5,626 nt of DNA from an uncultured Rhizobiaceae group bacterium (GTDB lineage: Bacteria > Pseudomonadota > Alphaproteobacteria > Rhizobiales > Rhizobiaceae). Positions 5,042-5,626 of the stretch are shown here, piece after piece (position 1 is the first letter of the stretch; the number at the start of each line of letters is the position of its first letter). The notes under the pieces were generated by a model, which was given only the letters and a program-made list of their open reading frames with translations, had not been told where the DNA came from and did not search any database. The stretch is taken from NCBI GenBank assembly GCA_938030645.1, contig CALHHQ010000193.1:1-5626 (forward strand), read 5' to 3'. A program made the position numbers and the translations under genes.

Positions 5042-5626
5042 CTAGGCTGCGATTTTCTGCAAACTCGTGCAGATATCGTCGACTACATTGCGCACAAGGC
5101 TTTCATCGTCACCTTCGGCCATGACGCGGATCAGGGGTTCTGTGCCTGATGCACGGATGACGACGCGACCCGTATTGGCCAAGCGGCTGCGGCCTTCGTC
5201 GATGGATTGTTTGACCAGTTTGTCGCTCAAAGGATCACCTTCGCTGTATCGCACATTTTTCAGAATCTGCGGCACAGGCTCAAAGCGTGTGCAAACTTCG
5301 CTGACGGGTTTGTCCCATGTTTGCACGACGGATAAAACTTGAAGGGCTGCGATCAAACCATCGCCTGTGGTGCAATAGTCGGACAAGACGATATGGCCTG
5401 ATTGTTCGCCACCCACATTGTATCCGTTCTTGCGCATGTGCTCGACCACGTATCGGTCTCCCACAGCGGTGCGGGCTAGGTTCATACCGTGGTCGCCAAG
5501 GAACCTTTCCAAACCAAGGTTGGACATGATGGTTGCCACCACGCCATCGCCGGAAAGTTTTTCGCTTTCTTTCCAAGATTGGGCCATCACGGCCATCAAC
5601 TGGTCGCCATCTACTACATTGGATTT
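5042..5626 (-). CDS. glmM: Phosphoglucosamine mutase GlmM, C-terminal part (5' end outside window)
   Basis: GlmM converts glucosamine-6-phosphate to glucosamine-1-phosphate in the cytoplasm, on the route to UDP-N-acetylglucosamine for peptidoglycan and lipopolysaccharide. The frame enters from the right edge at base 5626 and ends at TAG 5042-5044, giving 194 residues of a protein usually near 450. The fragment begins KSNVVDGDQLMA, just after the metal-binding DGD loop. It continues through VVATIMSNLGLERFL, the sugar-binding loop GGEQSGH, TTGDGLIAALQ and FEPVPQ, and ends with the phosphate-binding loop RASGTEPLIRVMAEGD of the fourth domain. A TTG at 5599 is internal and not the start. The active-site serine and metal loop lie outside the window. 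It converges on the crotonase gene and looks like normal housekeeping sequence beside the LysR-linked cluster. Confidence 0.95.
   Translation of the reverse strand, partial: KSNVVDGDQLMAVMAQSWKESEKLSGDGVVATIMSNLGLERFLGDHGMNLARTAVGDRYVVEHMRKNGYNVGGEQSGHIVLSDYCTTGDGLIAALQVLSVVQTWDKPVSEVCTRFEPVPQILKNVRYSEGDPLSDKLVKQSIDEGRSRLANTGRVVIRASGTEPLIRVMAEGDDESLVRNVVDDICTSLQKIAA

Noticed and set aside
5597..5599. TTG as the start of a short glmM-like gene
   Set aside because: The frame stays open to the window edge with GlmM-like sequence (KSNVVDGDQ), so the codon is internal to a full-length gene that continues outside.
1..5626. Mobile element, CRISPR array, tRNA or phage signature
   Set aside because: No transposase or integrase motif, terminal inverted repeats, regularly spaced repeats or tRNA-like cloverleaf was found on reading both strands.

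Overview
The window looks like part of an alphaproteobacterial chromosome, most likely a marine Rhodobacteraceae-type organism. This is inferred from moderate base composition, the style of the GlmM and aldo/keto reductase sequences, and compact gene packing; it is a judgement from sequence style and not a database result. It holds seven protein genes, two of them cut by the window edges. I see no rRNA, tRNA, CRISPR array or mobile element.

Layout. The left edge (1-140, +) is the C-terminal end of an aldo/keto reductase. It converges on a minus-strand Fe(II)/2-oxoglutarate (2OG) oxygenase gene (299-1201), with a perfect 11-bp inverted repeat between them that probably terminates transcription in both directions. 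Upstream of that oxygenase on the same strand is a LysR-type regulator (1339-2244). The regulator is divergent from a plus-strand series of three genes: a CmcJ/NvfI/AsaB-like 2OG oxygenase (2343-3122), a short-chain dehydrogenase/reductase (3201-3989) and a crotonase-fold enoyl-CoA hydratase/isomerase (4085-4930). The right edge (5042-5626, -) is the C-terminal part of housekeeping phosphoglucosamine mutase GlmM, which converges on the crotonase gene across a hairpin region.

How the genes may work together. A LysR regulator sits between two transcription units, and each unit carries a 2OG oxygenase from a different branch of the superfamily. The plus-strand unit adds an SDR and a crotonase with both catalytic glutamates. 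The simplest reading is a small, locally regulated pathway: oxidation of an unactivated carbon, then alcohol/ketone redox and a CoA-ester hydration, isomerisation or cleavage step. No CoA ligase, thiolase or transporter lies in the window, so the substrate and even the direction (degradation or synthesis) are unknown. This is the most promising candidate here for an undescribed system. It rests on gene content and arrangement, not on any demonstrated activity.
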